A stretch of DNA of 64,000 nt. Source: Miscanthus floridulus (Eukaryota; Streptophyta; Magnoliopsida; Poales; Poaceae). A program made the translations under genes and the position numbers. Numbering within the stretch: the first letter of the stretch is position 1; each line of letters opens with the position of its first letter. The notes under the pieces were generated by a model. The model ran no database searches. It saw only the letters and a list, made by a program, of their open reading frames with translations, and had not been told where the DNA came from. Shown piece after piece: positions 9,847 to 20,979 of the stretch. Location of the stretch: NCBI RefSeq assembly GCF_019320115.1, contig NC_089581.1, positions 66,643,500 through 66,707,499 on the forward strand, written 5' to 3'.

Positions 9847-12590
9847 CCCCCTTTAGGGGTGTGCGCGCTGATCCATGGTGAACCAGATGGGGTTTTTCTT
9901 CCTCAACAAACGACATCACGGTTTCTCGTCACGGTGCATCAAGCTGAGCACGATCCTACCTCCCGCAACGAGCTCCGTCCTGCTCACTGGATCTTTGCCA
10001 GGATCTACGTCAAGAAGCAAGGGCCACAAGATGAATCAATCTGTAAATGAACAAGCTTGTTTCCAGGCTGCCGCCGCCACTGAAGATGCCTGGGTCGAGA
10101 TGTCGTTGATTCGTCGTCACCCTTCGGCGACACTCTCCAACAGCCCAGGCCCATCGTCTCGAGATGCGTTTCGCCTCCAAGCTAGCCGATTACAAACTCT
10201 CTGGAATCCTGAACGTGCATGGACTACTTGTCATCAAGTACTGCACGGGCACCACGTTGACGTGAGCAAGCAATCAGAGAGGAACATGCACACCAATCAG
10301 ATAGGAACGTGCACGTACGAGATGGTTTTCTCGGCTGCTTATCTGCGTTCGGCGGAACCAACTCCGACTCCGCTTGCCGAGTTCGACTACGATGGAGCCT
10401 ATCAACCGAGCCGAGGCCTTGGCGGCGTTTGCTCACTTGGGCCTGCCTTTCCTACCTCTCGCACACATACGCAGATGAACACGTGATTACGTGTCTTTGA
10501 AGCAATCAATAGCACATACATACGCATCTACAGGATCTAACCGTCCAAGGTGTACACGATTTTCTCGGCCATGCAAATAAGCAACAATCTTGAAGGACTC
10601 CGCGTGCTTCTCCTACTCCAAATACGAGGGCCTTTGGACGATCTACAAAGCATATACATGTGCTAATTAATTAGCCTTCATGCATGTGCATATATACAGC
10701 AGCCGATCGGCGACGTCCGAAGCTAAGTCAATACTCATTTATTTTCTAATCTAATATCCTATGACATAGTATGTCTTCAGATGTCTCCCACATACGCGTG
10801 ATATATTTTTGGCAGGAGCTGCGCAACCATCATGGGCATACACCAAAAGAAGCGTCCGAGCTGTTTAAATTAGCCACGTCAAGCCCCACCGAGTCGCTGA
10901 ACACGCCGTGCTCCGACCACGTCGACCGCGACCACATCGACCACGTCCCGAGCAGCTCCGCCGAGCTCCGACCACCTCGACCACAAGACTATGTCGCAAT
11001 GATGATCGTCGCGAAGAACGGCGCTACGACAATCGCGACCACAGTCATGAAGACAGGACGAAAAGCTCGAGGACCGGACAACTTCATCGCCAACGACACG
11101 TCAAGCCATCTCTCGAACATCGCAACACGCCGACTACTCCCACCGGTCGTCAATAAAGCTAAGTATTATTTTTAATTGAAAATTTCTTCGATCATCGTAC
11201 ACCTCCGCCGACCACCCTAAGGGTGTGCCCCGCGTCGAATTTTCTCCATACATACAATCCAAAACATGTATAAGTTTTTACAACGGTTCGCCGATACGTT
11301 TTCCTTCCTGCTTAAGAATCCCAGAGCCGGCACTGTCTCCGGCTCCACCCCACGCGTGCATGAGAGTCCGCCCTCTGCGCTACGGGTAGTCGGCAGTCGC
11401 TCCCTGGTAACACTGGCACTCTACGCGTGGCAGCGTTCCGTACCTCGCGCTACGAGATGTTGGTCAGCCCAGGGCTGGCGCATTCTTCAGGACATGTTAA
11501 TACATCGCGCTACGCCTCTACATAACAAAAGGGCTAAAAACAGCTAATGTTATTTTTCGAATATTACACCAAGTATAATTCATCGCCAACCGAACACCAA
11601 GTGTTTACTTCACCTCCTATAGAGAGGTCAATATATTTCGTACATCATCATGTACTACCGCTCTCCGTGTTTATTTTTCAGGAACACAGTTCGGTCAACG
11701 AGCTCATGCTTCAGGGTTCGCCAAGACCACTACGGTGCTCGAGGACTCTGGCCAGACCACGCTCGTGCTCGGGGACTCTGGCTAGACCACGCCCGTGCTC
11801 GGGGACTCGCCAGACCACTCCGTGCTCTAGGACTTCTCGCCAGACCACTCCGTGCTCAGGATTCTACAACAATAGCAAAAGCAACAGTCTGTCATGTAGA
11901 TCACCACGTCGGATTCCCAAGACGGCGCCCTGTCTCCACGAGACGACCAGATCCGATCTAAAGCCCAAGTATCAAAATCAGAGCACAAGTCGGACTACAA
12001 CACCGCCTCCATCTCCAACACGGCATTGACACTGGAATTTCCAAGTCAAGGTTTCGTCGATCAAGACTTTCCTCTGATTACGAGCAAACTAGAAGCGTGT
12101 ACAGGCCTTGCAAGTTATTTAATCAAGGGGCAACTAGCGTATACGTGTGCATACATACACGACATGCTATACGCTTGAACCGCGCCCAAACACCAGGATG
12201 ACAAGCAAGCAGAAAAGGAGTCCGTGTAATCTACAGAGCCATGACAAGCAAGACCGATTGCCAAAAGTCATGCGAAGCTAATTAAAGTAATTAAGGTACG
12301 AAGGGCATCTACATGAAAGCCAACTCCGGATTGCTAAGGTACTTGCATGCGCGCATGCACGTACGCATCGTCTCCACGAGCATGCAAGGGTCAACTCCGC
12401 GCATACATGTACGCCAAACAAAGGAGGTTTCGGACTGCATCTCGCCTCGAACATCGCCGTGACCGCCGCCATAACGACAGGTCGGAAAGCTCGAGGACCG
12501 GACGACTTCATCACCGCCGACCAGATCTCTATCCAAAGATAAGGATCTCGAGCTACGCTCGGGGACTTCGCCGCTCGCTCCTCGACATGT
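9847..12590. other. Interior of the LARD-like element, left part
   Basis: No retroelement protein is recognisable. Two internal segments resemble each other (about 10965-11095 and 12440-12520, both with aagctcgaggaccggac-acttcatc). A small array of units ending in cgtgctcggggactc-type sequence lies at about 11725-11865. The ORF of 203 codons starting at 9875 has no known domain and is not called. Confidence 0.6.
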
Positions 12591-12990
12591 GCTCGGGGAC
12601 TGCCTCGACCACTCTCCGACCACGGCTCGGGGACTTCGTCGCTCGCTCCTCGACCCGTGCTCGGGGACTGCATCGACCACTCTCCGACCACGGCTCGGGG
12701 ACTTCGTCGCTCGCTTCTCGACTTGTGCTCAGGGACTGCCTGCCTCGACCACTCTCCGACCACGGCTCGGGGACTTCGTCGCTCGCTCCTCGACCCGTGC
12801 TCGGGGACTGCATCGACCACTCTCCGACCACGGCTCTGGGACTTCGTCGCTTGCTTCTCGACTTGTGCTCGGGGACTACCTGCCTCGATCACTCTCCGAC
12901 CACGGCTCGGGGACTTCGTCGCTCGCTCCTCGACCTGTGCTCGGGGACTGCCTCGACCACTCTCCGACCACGGCTCGAGGACTTTGCGTC
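12591..12990. repeat. 68/72-bp tandem array with a 140-bp higher-order unit
   Basis: Units start with gctcggggact at 12591, 12659, 12727, 12799, 12867 and 12939, so spacings are 68, 68, 72, 68 and 72 bp. The 72-bp units carry an extra tgcc. The long (72) and short (68) types alternate, giving a 140-bp dimer seen twice. Long ORFs on both strands and in several frames here simply reflect a repeat unit free of stops. Confidence 0.9.
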
Positions 12991-13516
12991 TCGACTACAT
13001 GTGACTGGCAACTCGCATACAGTTGGGATATTTTTTCTCACTTAGACCTTGCTACAAGGCTCGTACCTCGCCTTCCAGCAAGCTCGGGGACTACATCGGT
13101 ACGATGCACCTGTCGGTGCATCTCGTATCGCCTGTACAACGATTGGGTTCTCAATTTAACTGGGAATTCTTTTTAGACCCTGGCACCACGTGCCTAAGTC
13201 ACCTACTACCAGGCTCGGGGACTAAGTGGGCACACTTCACCTTGCGGTGAATGTGCTTGTTTTTCGACCACTACGCCTCTGATGATCAAAGATGCTACGC
13301 TTCAAGACGCACTTACATTTCTTTTCAGAAATACAAGTGGGCACACTTCCTGGGACGGAAATCTTTTTCTTTCTTCTTAAGAGCACCATACATTCTTCGG
13401 ACAACCTACTTCTCCGGCGACAACGGTGGTCGGAGGCATCAAGGGCTCAAGCCTCACTGTTCGGAGAAGGTTGAAACGGCGTGTCGCATCAGAATACATG
13501 GCGCTCGGGGACTAGC

Positions 13517-13913
13517 TGTGGGGGATATACCCCCGGGTACCACAAGATGGTACATGGGCCGCACCATCCGAGGTGGCCCGGCCCGTAAGATCAAGGCGTG
13601 CACATCAAGATTACAAGTTGTACTAGATATTGTAATAGTACCAAATAGGATACTTTACTTGTAACCCTCCTCCTCCAGAGTATATAAGGAGAGGCAGGGG
13701 TCCCCCTCAGGGACAGATCATACAGTATACATCTCAATACAATACACCAAAGACACAGGACGTAGGGTATTACGTCGACCAGACGGCCCGAACCTGTCTA
13801 AATCGTTGTCTCTGCGCCTTGTGTCACCATCTGGTTCCTGATTACACGCATCCTACCGATAATCCCACCACGGGCACCCCCCTCAGTGGACTGCCGACCA
13901 TATTTCGTCGACA
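13517..13913 (+). repeat. 3' LTR of the LARD-like element
   Basis: Same sequence as 9429-9827 apart from about four differences (for example caggggtcc against catgggtcc, and a 2-bp shorter run near 13862). It is followed by the GCTCG duplication. Confidence 0.93.
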
Positions 13914-14252
13914 GCTCGGCTCGGCTCGTTTAGCTTGAGCCAGCGTTCGGCTCGTGGGCTAGCTCGTTAACAATTGTAACCAATGCATAAATCAATATAT
14001 ACTAATTTATTCTATGCTGACTCCAGTTTCATACACATAACATAAAATTAAGCTTAATTGTTACTATTTTAAGTTGTCGAACACAAAGTATTTGGCCTGT
14101 TTAACTTATGACCTAGCTCGAGCTAGCTCATTAACTTAACGAGCTAAAATACTAGCTCGACTTGTTAAGAAAGTAAACAAGCTGAGCCGAGTTAGCACCG
14201 AGCCAGAGCAAGCTAGCAAGCCCTAAGTTTTTCGTCTAGCCCTAGGCATGGG

Positions 14253-15394
14253 TATGATGTGGGCTTGGGGCTATAAAGATTGGAATACGTTTAGATTTCT
14301 TGTTGGATCACCTCGTGCACAAGCAAGTTTTTCTTTACCGAAGCAAGTGAGACGAATTGGCCCTCCACCACCAGCAAGGCAAGGCTTGCCTGTCAGGTAA
14401 GATATATATATTGGCTTTGGAACCAAACGTGCGCTTGCTTGCTAGCTCACTCTGCTTAGGTTTTCTCAGCTCAGCTCGGCTCATTTTCGTTTTTAAGTGA
14501 GGTGAGCTAGTATTTTAATAGTTGATGGTTGATAGATTTAATGAGCCAAATCGCAAGCTAAACAAGCTAAGTGGTTCATTATTCACCCTAAATAAGCAAC
14601 AATTAAGCTTGATGCATGTTCGTCTGATTTTTCTCAGCTGCGGGGGCACGTTGTAAAAGGATATACGTACAGTAGAAATCAGTTTGCTGTTCGCAGGCAG
14701 AGCTGCAGCCGTAAAAAGCTGCAGTGAGCGTACACCTAGAACCAATGTATGATGTGCATTGTACTTTCTGCCTAATGTTTGCATGGAACTAGTTAGTAGT
14801 TGTTGTTGTATGTATTAGTTGCATTTGCATCTCTTAACTTGGTGAGTTCCCCGTACGTTACTGCAGGATTTAAGGAAACTTTACCATGGAAAGAAGCATG
14901 TAGAGTATGTTGAGAGCATGATATGGTGCATTATTTTGCAAATGAAGAAAGCTCGTCATGGGGTTAATGACAAGTTGAAGGAAACTACATAGTAGAACTG
15001 ATACTGCCAGACACGAAATGGACAAATATTTTAGAGAAATGGGCTTGGGGAGGGGACTCTCGACCTTCCCCATCGGCACTGTTAAGTGGTGGTTTGCGCA
15101 GCGCGCAACGAGGTGCAGGCAGCAGCCGGCCCATCTGGTAACGGCATTTGGGGAAGGCCTTCGGGCCATCGGCGATGGAGAAGCAAGGATCACGCCGTAG
15201 GCGGCGGGCGGCGGCAATCGCTGTTGTAACAGAGCACAGAGAGAAACAGCCCATCGACACGTCCATTTGTTTATTTTCCAATGGTAAAACATCCATCGTA
15301 TATCCGTATTCGTGTTGCTAAGAATGTTCAATCAATAGGCAATTCAGGAACATTGCTCTCTCAGTCACAGTTCACAGTACACCCAGCCACCGGA
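14253..15394. other. Intergenic stretch and 3' flank of the transporter gene
   Basis: No supported gene. A segment at about 14465-14610 again has ctcagctcggctc-type sequence and may be a fragment of the MITE family at 9319. The last part, down to the stop codon at 15395, is expected to hold the 3' untranslated region of the minus-strand transporter gene; no polyadenylation site could be fixed. Confidence 0.5.
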
Positions 15395-18100
15395 TCAGTT
15401 CATGTCCACCTCGGTGTCGTTGAGTCTACACCCCTTCGTCTCGAAGGGGAAGAACGAGACGGCCAGGCCGGAGAGGAAGATTACAAGCTCGAAGAGGAGG
15501 ATCGACGTCGTCTGCTGGCAGCTGTGCACCAGCGCGACCGCGACGAGCGGGCAGAGGATGCCCCCGATCCTGCCCACTGAGCTCGCGATGCCGATGCCCG
15601 TCGTCCTCACCGCAGTCGGGTAAATCTGAACAATAGACCAAAGACGATCAATAAAAGAAATGTTAGCACAGACACCGTCTGGTTTATCTGTCAGTATCAC
15701 CAGGGTGGAGAATGAACTGATGTTTGCACAAGAACCTCACTGACCTCTGGAGCATATATGTATACAATGGTGAAGCTGGCAGATATACAGAGCCGGGCAC
15801 CAAACAGGGAGATTCTGGTTAGTATATCTGTCAGGGAGAACACTAGTGGGAATAAGAAAACACAGCTAGTGAAGAGCATCGACGCCATTGAAAGCTTGCG
15901 ACCAAATCTATCCACGATCATGGCCGATAGAAATGACCCTGGGATCTCTGTTTCAAGAAAACATGGCAGCATTGGTAAGCAACTCATCACATGCTTTTGA
16001 AGGTAGTTATGATAATCATATTATGCACACCAGTAACCAACCTGCAAAACTAGATATGAAAACATTCTTATATAGGCTTGCATTAGTTGAATTAACTGAT
16101 TCGACATCCTGTTTGGCACATATCCTATTTCCATTACTGAGCTCTGATGTCAGAAGAACAATGCCATAATAGGCGAACGCATTTCCAAAGAAGGCCATCC
16201 ACAGAAGCAGGGTTGCTCTGATCAGTTTTGGTGAGAGTAGCTTGCCAACGGACTTAATACCTCCAAAATCAGAACCTTGATCTTCACTTAGGTTGTCACT
16301 TTCTTCGGCACCAGACAGAAGTGTTGTGGACTCTGAAGATCCTGAAACTTCATCTAGCTCAATATTTTTGTCAGAAACAAGCCTCCCAGAAGGTAGTTGT
16401 ACATTGTTTAGTCTTGCCATTTTCTCCAATACATCCACAGCCTCGGAAGTTCGGCCTTTCATGCAAAGGAACCTTGGTGACTCTGGCGTAATGGCATAAA
16501 ATAGCAGCAGGAGAAAAGATGGAATAGCTGATAATGCTAACAACCACCTCCAGCCAAACTTAGGCATAACTGTCTGCCATTAATATGGTGAAAAAAATTA
16601 GGCATGGAAAAACATGGTGGAATACTGGAATCTTCTAGTCTAATGCGTCTGCAAGAATATGTTTCTGTCTGATTATGAGCTGCCTATCCAGACCTGGATA
16701 GTATATTGTAGATCTTTGTATCAAAGTAACCAAAATAAAGTTACAGGTGTTGCAGAAGAAAATATCTGCAGATATACATAATACTTAATAGATTTGGTAA
16801 ACAAAAGCACAAACTAATTCTGATTCTATGCCCTAACAATCGAAGTTCCTTTCACAAGTGATGTTTTAGATTGCTAGTCTCCCTGAAATTTATTCTTATT
16901 CCATGTACTTTTTCTTTCAATAGACCCATTAATACTACAGGTTAATTGTCTGTATGGTAATCAGCAACGCTATTAGCAGATTAACTGTTAGTGAGTGGTT
17001 CATATATTTCTGAATAAACTGGAGTATACAATGAGAGATTGAGAATCACTTGCACCAGGTTATGATTTATCATGTGTAATGTTTACTGCTAATTTTGATG
17101 CTGGGCACTATTATAAAATATGAATACATTATCAGTCTCAAAATATTCAGGAGAAAATATTATACCCATGCAAGAGATGCCTCCAAGATTGTCCCAACAG
17201 TCCAAAATGCAGAAAATACCACCATCCAAGTTCCTCTAGTTGGAGCAGGAACAAATTCCAAGAACCAAGATCCCAGAACAGGTCCTCCTCCCAAACCAAT
17301 ACCAGCTAAGAATCTCAGTGAAATTAATGACACATAGTTCGGAGCAAAAGCACTCAAGAATCCAGCTCCACTTGTCACAATGGCAGTAAAGAGAAAGCCT
17401 CTCCTATAGAATCCAATAAAACAGAGTCTAAGGACTTGTATGATGTAAACAAGCAATTCATTCATGACCATAAATTTTGAGGACGATATGAAGCTTGTTC
17501 TCAGAAATAACATGTAATGAACTTGGCTGCTGATTAATTCATGATCATTCATTTGAACAACTATTTCAGAGTAGCTTTGTGGGGCTAAAAAAAGAAATCA
17601 TAGAGATGCTCTTGGCTATACATGGTGTATTCTGATCCCAAACGTGACGCTGTTGCTAATCAGCTATAACTAGGAAGTAGGAAGGAGCAACTGTCCAATA
17701 GAAACTACATCAGGAACAACCGAACAAGTTTTGCTAACTCCATGTTAAACATCAGCAAGAACAAAGGAAATGGACTTCCAGAATTTTGTGCAAAAAGGTA
17801 CATGACATAAGTAAAAGATTGGACCTGCCTCCTTCCATAGTTGTCCGAAACCACACCCCACGAGTAAGCGCCAATCAGCATTCCAACAAAAACAACACTT
17901 GTAATCATGCTTTCCTGGTGAGAAGTAAGCTTCCATTCTAGCTGTACTGATGGGCCAACAAATGATAGCAGCATCATTTCCATCGCTTCGGCAATCAAGC
18001 CAATCCCAGCATATGAAAGAATCAATATCTGGAACCTCCCAAAACCTGATGATAAGAGTGCGTCATCCACGGTATATGAAGCTGATTGCCCCTCCTCCAT
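15395..18100 (-). CDS. OCT7: Organic cation/carnitine transporter 7-like (NiaP-type) MFS transporter, five exons
   Basis: Coding exons on the minus strand are 17829-18100, 17166-17403, 16042-16573, 15745-15947 and 15395-15625. They total 1,476 bp, or 491 residues, close to the roughly 500 of plant OCT7. The start is fixed by [10 protein letters not shown] at 18100 directly after a splice acceptor. Seen in sequence: first membrane segment about residues 24-48, the MFS loop motif SDNYGRR (85-91), the [11 protein letters not shown] segment in exon 2, TPESPR in exon 3, a hydrophilic Ser/Glu-rich central loop, and the second-half motif VDRFGRK in exon 4. The family is 12-TM MFS, and the Arabidopsis relative is described as a nicotinate/organic cation carrier. 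Substrate and membrane here are inferred. Introns 2-4 are GT-AG. Intron 1 keeps the frame only with donor GC (AGGAG|GCAGGT) and acceptor TATAG|G. Confidence 0.93.
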
Positions 18101-18730
18101 CTGCAAAGCAATGATCACAGTTGTCAACTTATCATCTATAAATCACAGTAAATCTAATCTACTTATATAACCAAACCAGCCAGGGTTGAAACGAGTTAGT
18201 TCCTTCTATTCCCTTTTTATTTGTGGGTTTAAGCAACACTGATTTACTGGTACACACAAGTAAACACTGTTTGCCTAAAAGGTCATTTATCCCATTTAGA
18301 CACCATTTAAATGCTACAGGGTGATACACCGTTTCCGTTTAATCTGGTCATCTATCGCATTTAAACAGCCGTTTCTCTTGATTAATGGCCCAAATAATGG
18401 TTAAACGGTAGGTGATCCATTGTATAGCATTTAGTGTTTAGGAAGACACTGCAGGTAAACACACGCATCGTATGACAAGAGGTAATCAAAGACCCCGAGG
18501 GCTGAGAGCATTCTAAAGCATTTGCATCGCTGTACAAGAGTACAAGCCAACTTAAGCATTCAATTGAAAGACAACTAAATCCAACAAGAAGGCACGTCAC
18601 AGACTCACGTTATCTGCTTTGTTTTCCCTCGTTTTGCACATTCCTAAAGCACAGGATCAACTGGATAGCAAGTAACCGACAAGAACCGAAACAGCTGAAT
18701 CTGAAGAGAGGAGGCTCACGAGATCCTCAC
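18101..18730 (-). promoter_or_regulatory. Predicted 5' UTR intron of the transporter gene
   Basis: On the minus strand an acceptor (tgctttgcag) lies directly before the ATG at 18100. A good donor (ATG|GTGAGG) is at 18730-18731. A leader intron of about 630 bp is therefore likely, with a short non-coding exon upstream of 18731. Transcript evidence is not available. Confidence 0.55.
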
Positions 18731-19101
18731 CATTTCAAGGGCCGTCTGGCCGAATCAGAAGCCTATCTCGTAGCGATCCTCAGCGAGCTGGGAGCATCAG
18801 ACCCAACCCTAGCCTCCGTCCGGGCCCGCCTGGTTAAATCTTCCCTGGCCCAACTGGTTCCACGCCCTGAGAAATCCAGACAATGAGCACGCATACGGAA
18901 TCAGTCAGTCCAGGAACACGCGAGAAGCAACGGGTGCGTCGAGCCTGGCAACATGAGGGAGAAGCGAACCGGAATGCGTTTCTTGGATCTGCGACAGGCG
19001 GCTAATCCCGCAGGTGCAGGAGGGGATTCGCGGTCTATGGAGGAACGACGGACCCCGAATCCGGGCGTCTGCGACACTGCTGCTGCCTGGAGATCTCTGC
19101 G
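18731..19101. promoter_or_regulatory. Probable leader exon and proximal promoter of the transporter gene
   Basis: GC-richer sequence between the predicted leader intron and the transposon at 19.1 kb. Short ORFs on both strands have no family features. No TATA box was pinned down. The Mutator-like element begins about 370 bp upstream of the predicted leader intron, so it sits in the promoter region. Confidence 0.4.
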
Positions 19102-20449
19102 CTTTTTCGTTGTCATTAAAAAAATATATAATTACACACATGTCATTAAAAAAATTAACCACACACGAGTGTCATCGTTCTGAACTTCTTTGTTCTCTAA
19201 GTCATTCCGTCGATGGTCTGTTAGTTTTTCACCGTTACATGTGGGTCCGGTCAGTATAAATGTCCATAATACCCCTCTCATCTTTATCCTCTCTCTCAAA
19301 CTTTCTCTCTCAAACTCGATCTCTGAGCTCGGGCGGCCGGAGGGGGAGGCGGAGCGCCAGCGAGAGGCAACAGCGCAGGAGTGCGCGCATTGGCTCACGG
19401 ACGCGGACGCAGCGCAAGCACGCGCGCAGCGGGACGCGGACACAACGTCTCGGGCAGCACGGATTGTGGACGCGGAGGCGGCGACAGCGTGGGCGGCCGA
19501 GACTGCGCGTCAGGCAGCGACTGCAGCCCAGGCGGCTGCGGACGCTGCTCTGGCCCTGCGCGCGGAGGCCGACCGCGACCTAGAGGTGGACACGGGCGCA
19601 TGGGAGCCGCGCGACGAGCAGGCTACGCTGGAGTCGCGGATCCAGCGGGACTTCGACGCTCGAGATCGTCGGGACGCACGGGACAGGGTTGTGCAGTCGC
19701 CCCCAGGCGCGGGAGGTGTCGCGGCCGACGACGCGGGACGCGTCCGGCGGCAGGCGCGGACGGGTGCTTGTCGGAGCTCGGCCATCGTCAGTCTCGCCGT
19801 TCGTCCGTTCCTCCCCCATCTCTCTCTCATTTGTTTCCTTCGACGACGAATAGGCATGTGCCGCTGCCCTTCGCCAGGTCTTCACCTGCAACGAGCATCG
19901 ACCAGGTACGCCCGCCTCCATCTGTCCCCTTCCTGCCGTGCGAAGCCGAGCACCCCGAACTCTAATGTAAGCTATTTGTTTCGGATCTGACCCCGATATT
20001 CGTATACACATGATACCTGCTAACTTCGAGTTTTTGCGAACATTATCGGGTGGTCCGCCTGAGGCAAATCCGGTATTGCTGCTTATGGTTTGAATTGTCA
20101 TCTTTGTCTGTGACCTGTTTTGCTGTCCCTCATTGCATTTCGTTGAGATGGAATGATTCTGTATCGGTACAATTGATGCATACCATGTGATAGTTCATCT
20201 TCTGGCTGAAAAGTCACGTTGAGAGAGATCGAGTTTGAGAGAGAGGATAAGGATGGGAGGGGTATTATGGACATTTATACTGACCGGGTCCACATGTAAC
20301 GGTGAAAAACTAACAGACCATTGATGGAATGGCTTGAAGAGCAAAGAAGTTCAGAATGATGACACTCGTGTGCGGTCAATTTTTTTAATGACTTATGTGT
20401 AATTACAAACTTTTTTAATGACATACATGTAAAAAGCCTCTTTTTCGTT
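19102..20449. mobile_element. Mutator-like element with ~215-bp inverted repeats and GC-rich core (Pack-MULE candidate)
   Basis: The left arm (about 19112-19326) and right arm (about 20213-20421) are inverted copies with high identity, sharing gtcattaaaaaaa, cacacgagtgtcatc, tctgaacttctttg, gtctgttagtttttcacc and tttatcctctctc-type blocks. Long arms of this size are typical of MULEs. The core (19327-20212) is GC-rich and unlike the arms. The 10-mer CTTTTTCGTT lies just outside both arms (19102-19111, 20440-20449) and may be the target duplication, but 18 bases lie between it and the right arm, so the exact ends are unresolved. No transposase is present. Confidence 0.8.
19190..19990 (+). CDS. 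Ala/Arg-rich ORF in the Mutator-like element core (hypothetical)
   Basis: A 266-codon frame starts inside the left arm and crosses the core. Residues 50-170 are rich in Ala, Arg, Glu, Gln and Asp, with heptad-like spacing that could form a coiled coil. Three overlapping frames are also open, as expected for sequence this GC-rich, so coding status is weak. No known family is recognised. It could be captured host sequence, as in Pack-MULEs, or non-coding. Confidence 0.25.
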   Translation: MFSKSFRRWSVSFSPLHVGPVSINVHNTPLIFILSLKLSLSNSISELGRPEGEAERQREATAQECAHWLTDADAAQARAQRDADTTSRAARIVDAEAATAWAAETARQAATAAQAAADAALALRAEADRDLEVDTGAWEPRDEQATLESRIQRDFDARDRRDARDRVVQSPPGAGGVAADDAGRVRRQARTGACRSSAIVSLAVRPFLPHLSLICFLRRRIGMCRCPSPGLHLQRASTRYARLHLSPSCRAKPSTPNSNVSYLFRI

Positions 20450-20979
20450 TGGGCGAGATTTGGCTCCGTAGTCCGTACCGGATGGGTTGGGGAAGGAGAT
20501 GTGAAACGGAGCCCGCGCTTTGACCGGGAAAACCATCATTAGTCAAAGCCGAGGCTGGTTGGCACGCGTCCGGCGTCTCCAACGGGACGGGGTGGCCTGT
20601 TCCTTCCGTGCATTTCACCCACCGACGTGGAGACGAGACAAAGCTGAAAGAAAACGTCGGTCTGTCGCTGGTGTCGCTCAAAAGAAACGAAGTGGTGAGA
20701 GCAGAAGGGTATAACACTTGAGAGAGCGCACCATATTTCTAGTATTAATTAATTAATAATAATTTTCTACATATTTATTTGTTACTAGAATTTATCTTGC
20801 CAAGTGGAAAATGAAGAGGGCTGACACGTCGACCCATTACACCTATACGTTCAGAGCTTCTATGCAAAGTGTCTGAGTTTATTGATACTATACCGGCACA
20901 TTGGATGGTCAATTATTACATTATATCTTTTGGGATGAGGTAAGAGAGATCATGGCTATTCAAGTGAGGACAGGAACGA
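20450..20979. other. Stretch without a supported gene
   Basis: A short 64-codon frame and its antisense partner have no family features. The sequence turns AT-rich from about 20730. Nothing else recognised. Confidence 0.4.

Larger units (their letters stand above)
9429..13913 (+). mobile_element. Non-autonomous LTR retrotransposon (LARD-like), 4.5 kb
   Basis: Two LTRs (9429-9827, 399 bp; 13517-13913, 397 bp) begin TGTGGGGGATATACCCCCGG and end CGTCGACA. A 5-bp target duplication GCTCG flanks the element (9424-9428 and 13914-13918). The LTRs differ at about four places, so the insertion is recent. The 3.7-kb interior has no gag, protease, reverse transcriptase or integrase motif in any frame. 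It depends on enzymes supplied elsewhere, probably by a gypsy-type partner (inference). Each LTR has a TATA-like stretch (agtatataagg, 9592-9602 in the left copy). Confidence 0.93.
9319..14244. mobile_element. hAT-type MITE (436 bp) split by an LTR retrotransposon
   Basis: The element starts TAGGGCTGG at 9319 and ends CTAGCCCTA at 14244, giving inverted ends. It is flanked by a perfect 8-bp duplication GGCATGGG (9311-9318 and 14245-14252), the hAT signature. Its body is full of AGCTCGGCTCG-type repeats in both orientations. The LTR element at 9429-13913 sits inside it; the two halves are 9319-9428 and 13919-14244. It is too short to encode a transposase. Confidence 0.93.

Noticed and set aside
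9875..10486. 203-codon ORF in the LARD-like element
   Set aside because: No gag or other domain, and other frames are open too.
12591..12990. Regular repeats as a CRISPR array
   Set aside because: Units are contiguous without unique spacers, and the host is a plant; this is a tandem array.
12278..13176. Several long ORFs on both strands (up to 232 codons)
   Set aside because: They all lie on the 68/72-bp array and repeat the same peptide in different frames; the unit simply lacks stops.
15018..15331. Short ORFs downstream of the transporter gene
   Set aside because: Overlapping on both strands with no conserved feature; intergenic or 3' UTR flank.
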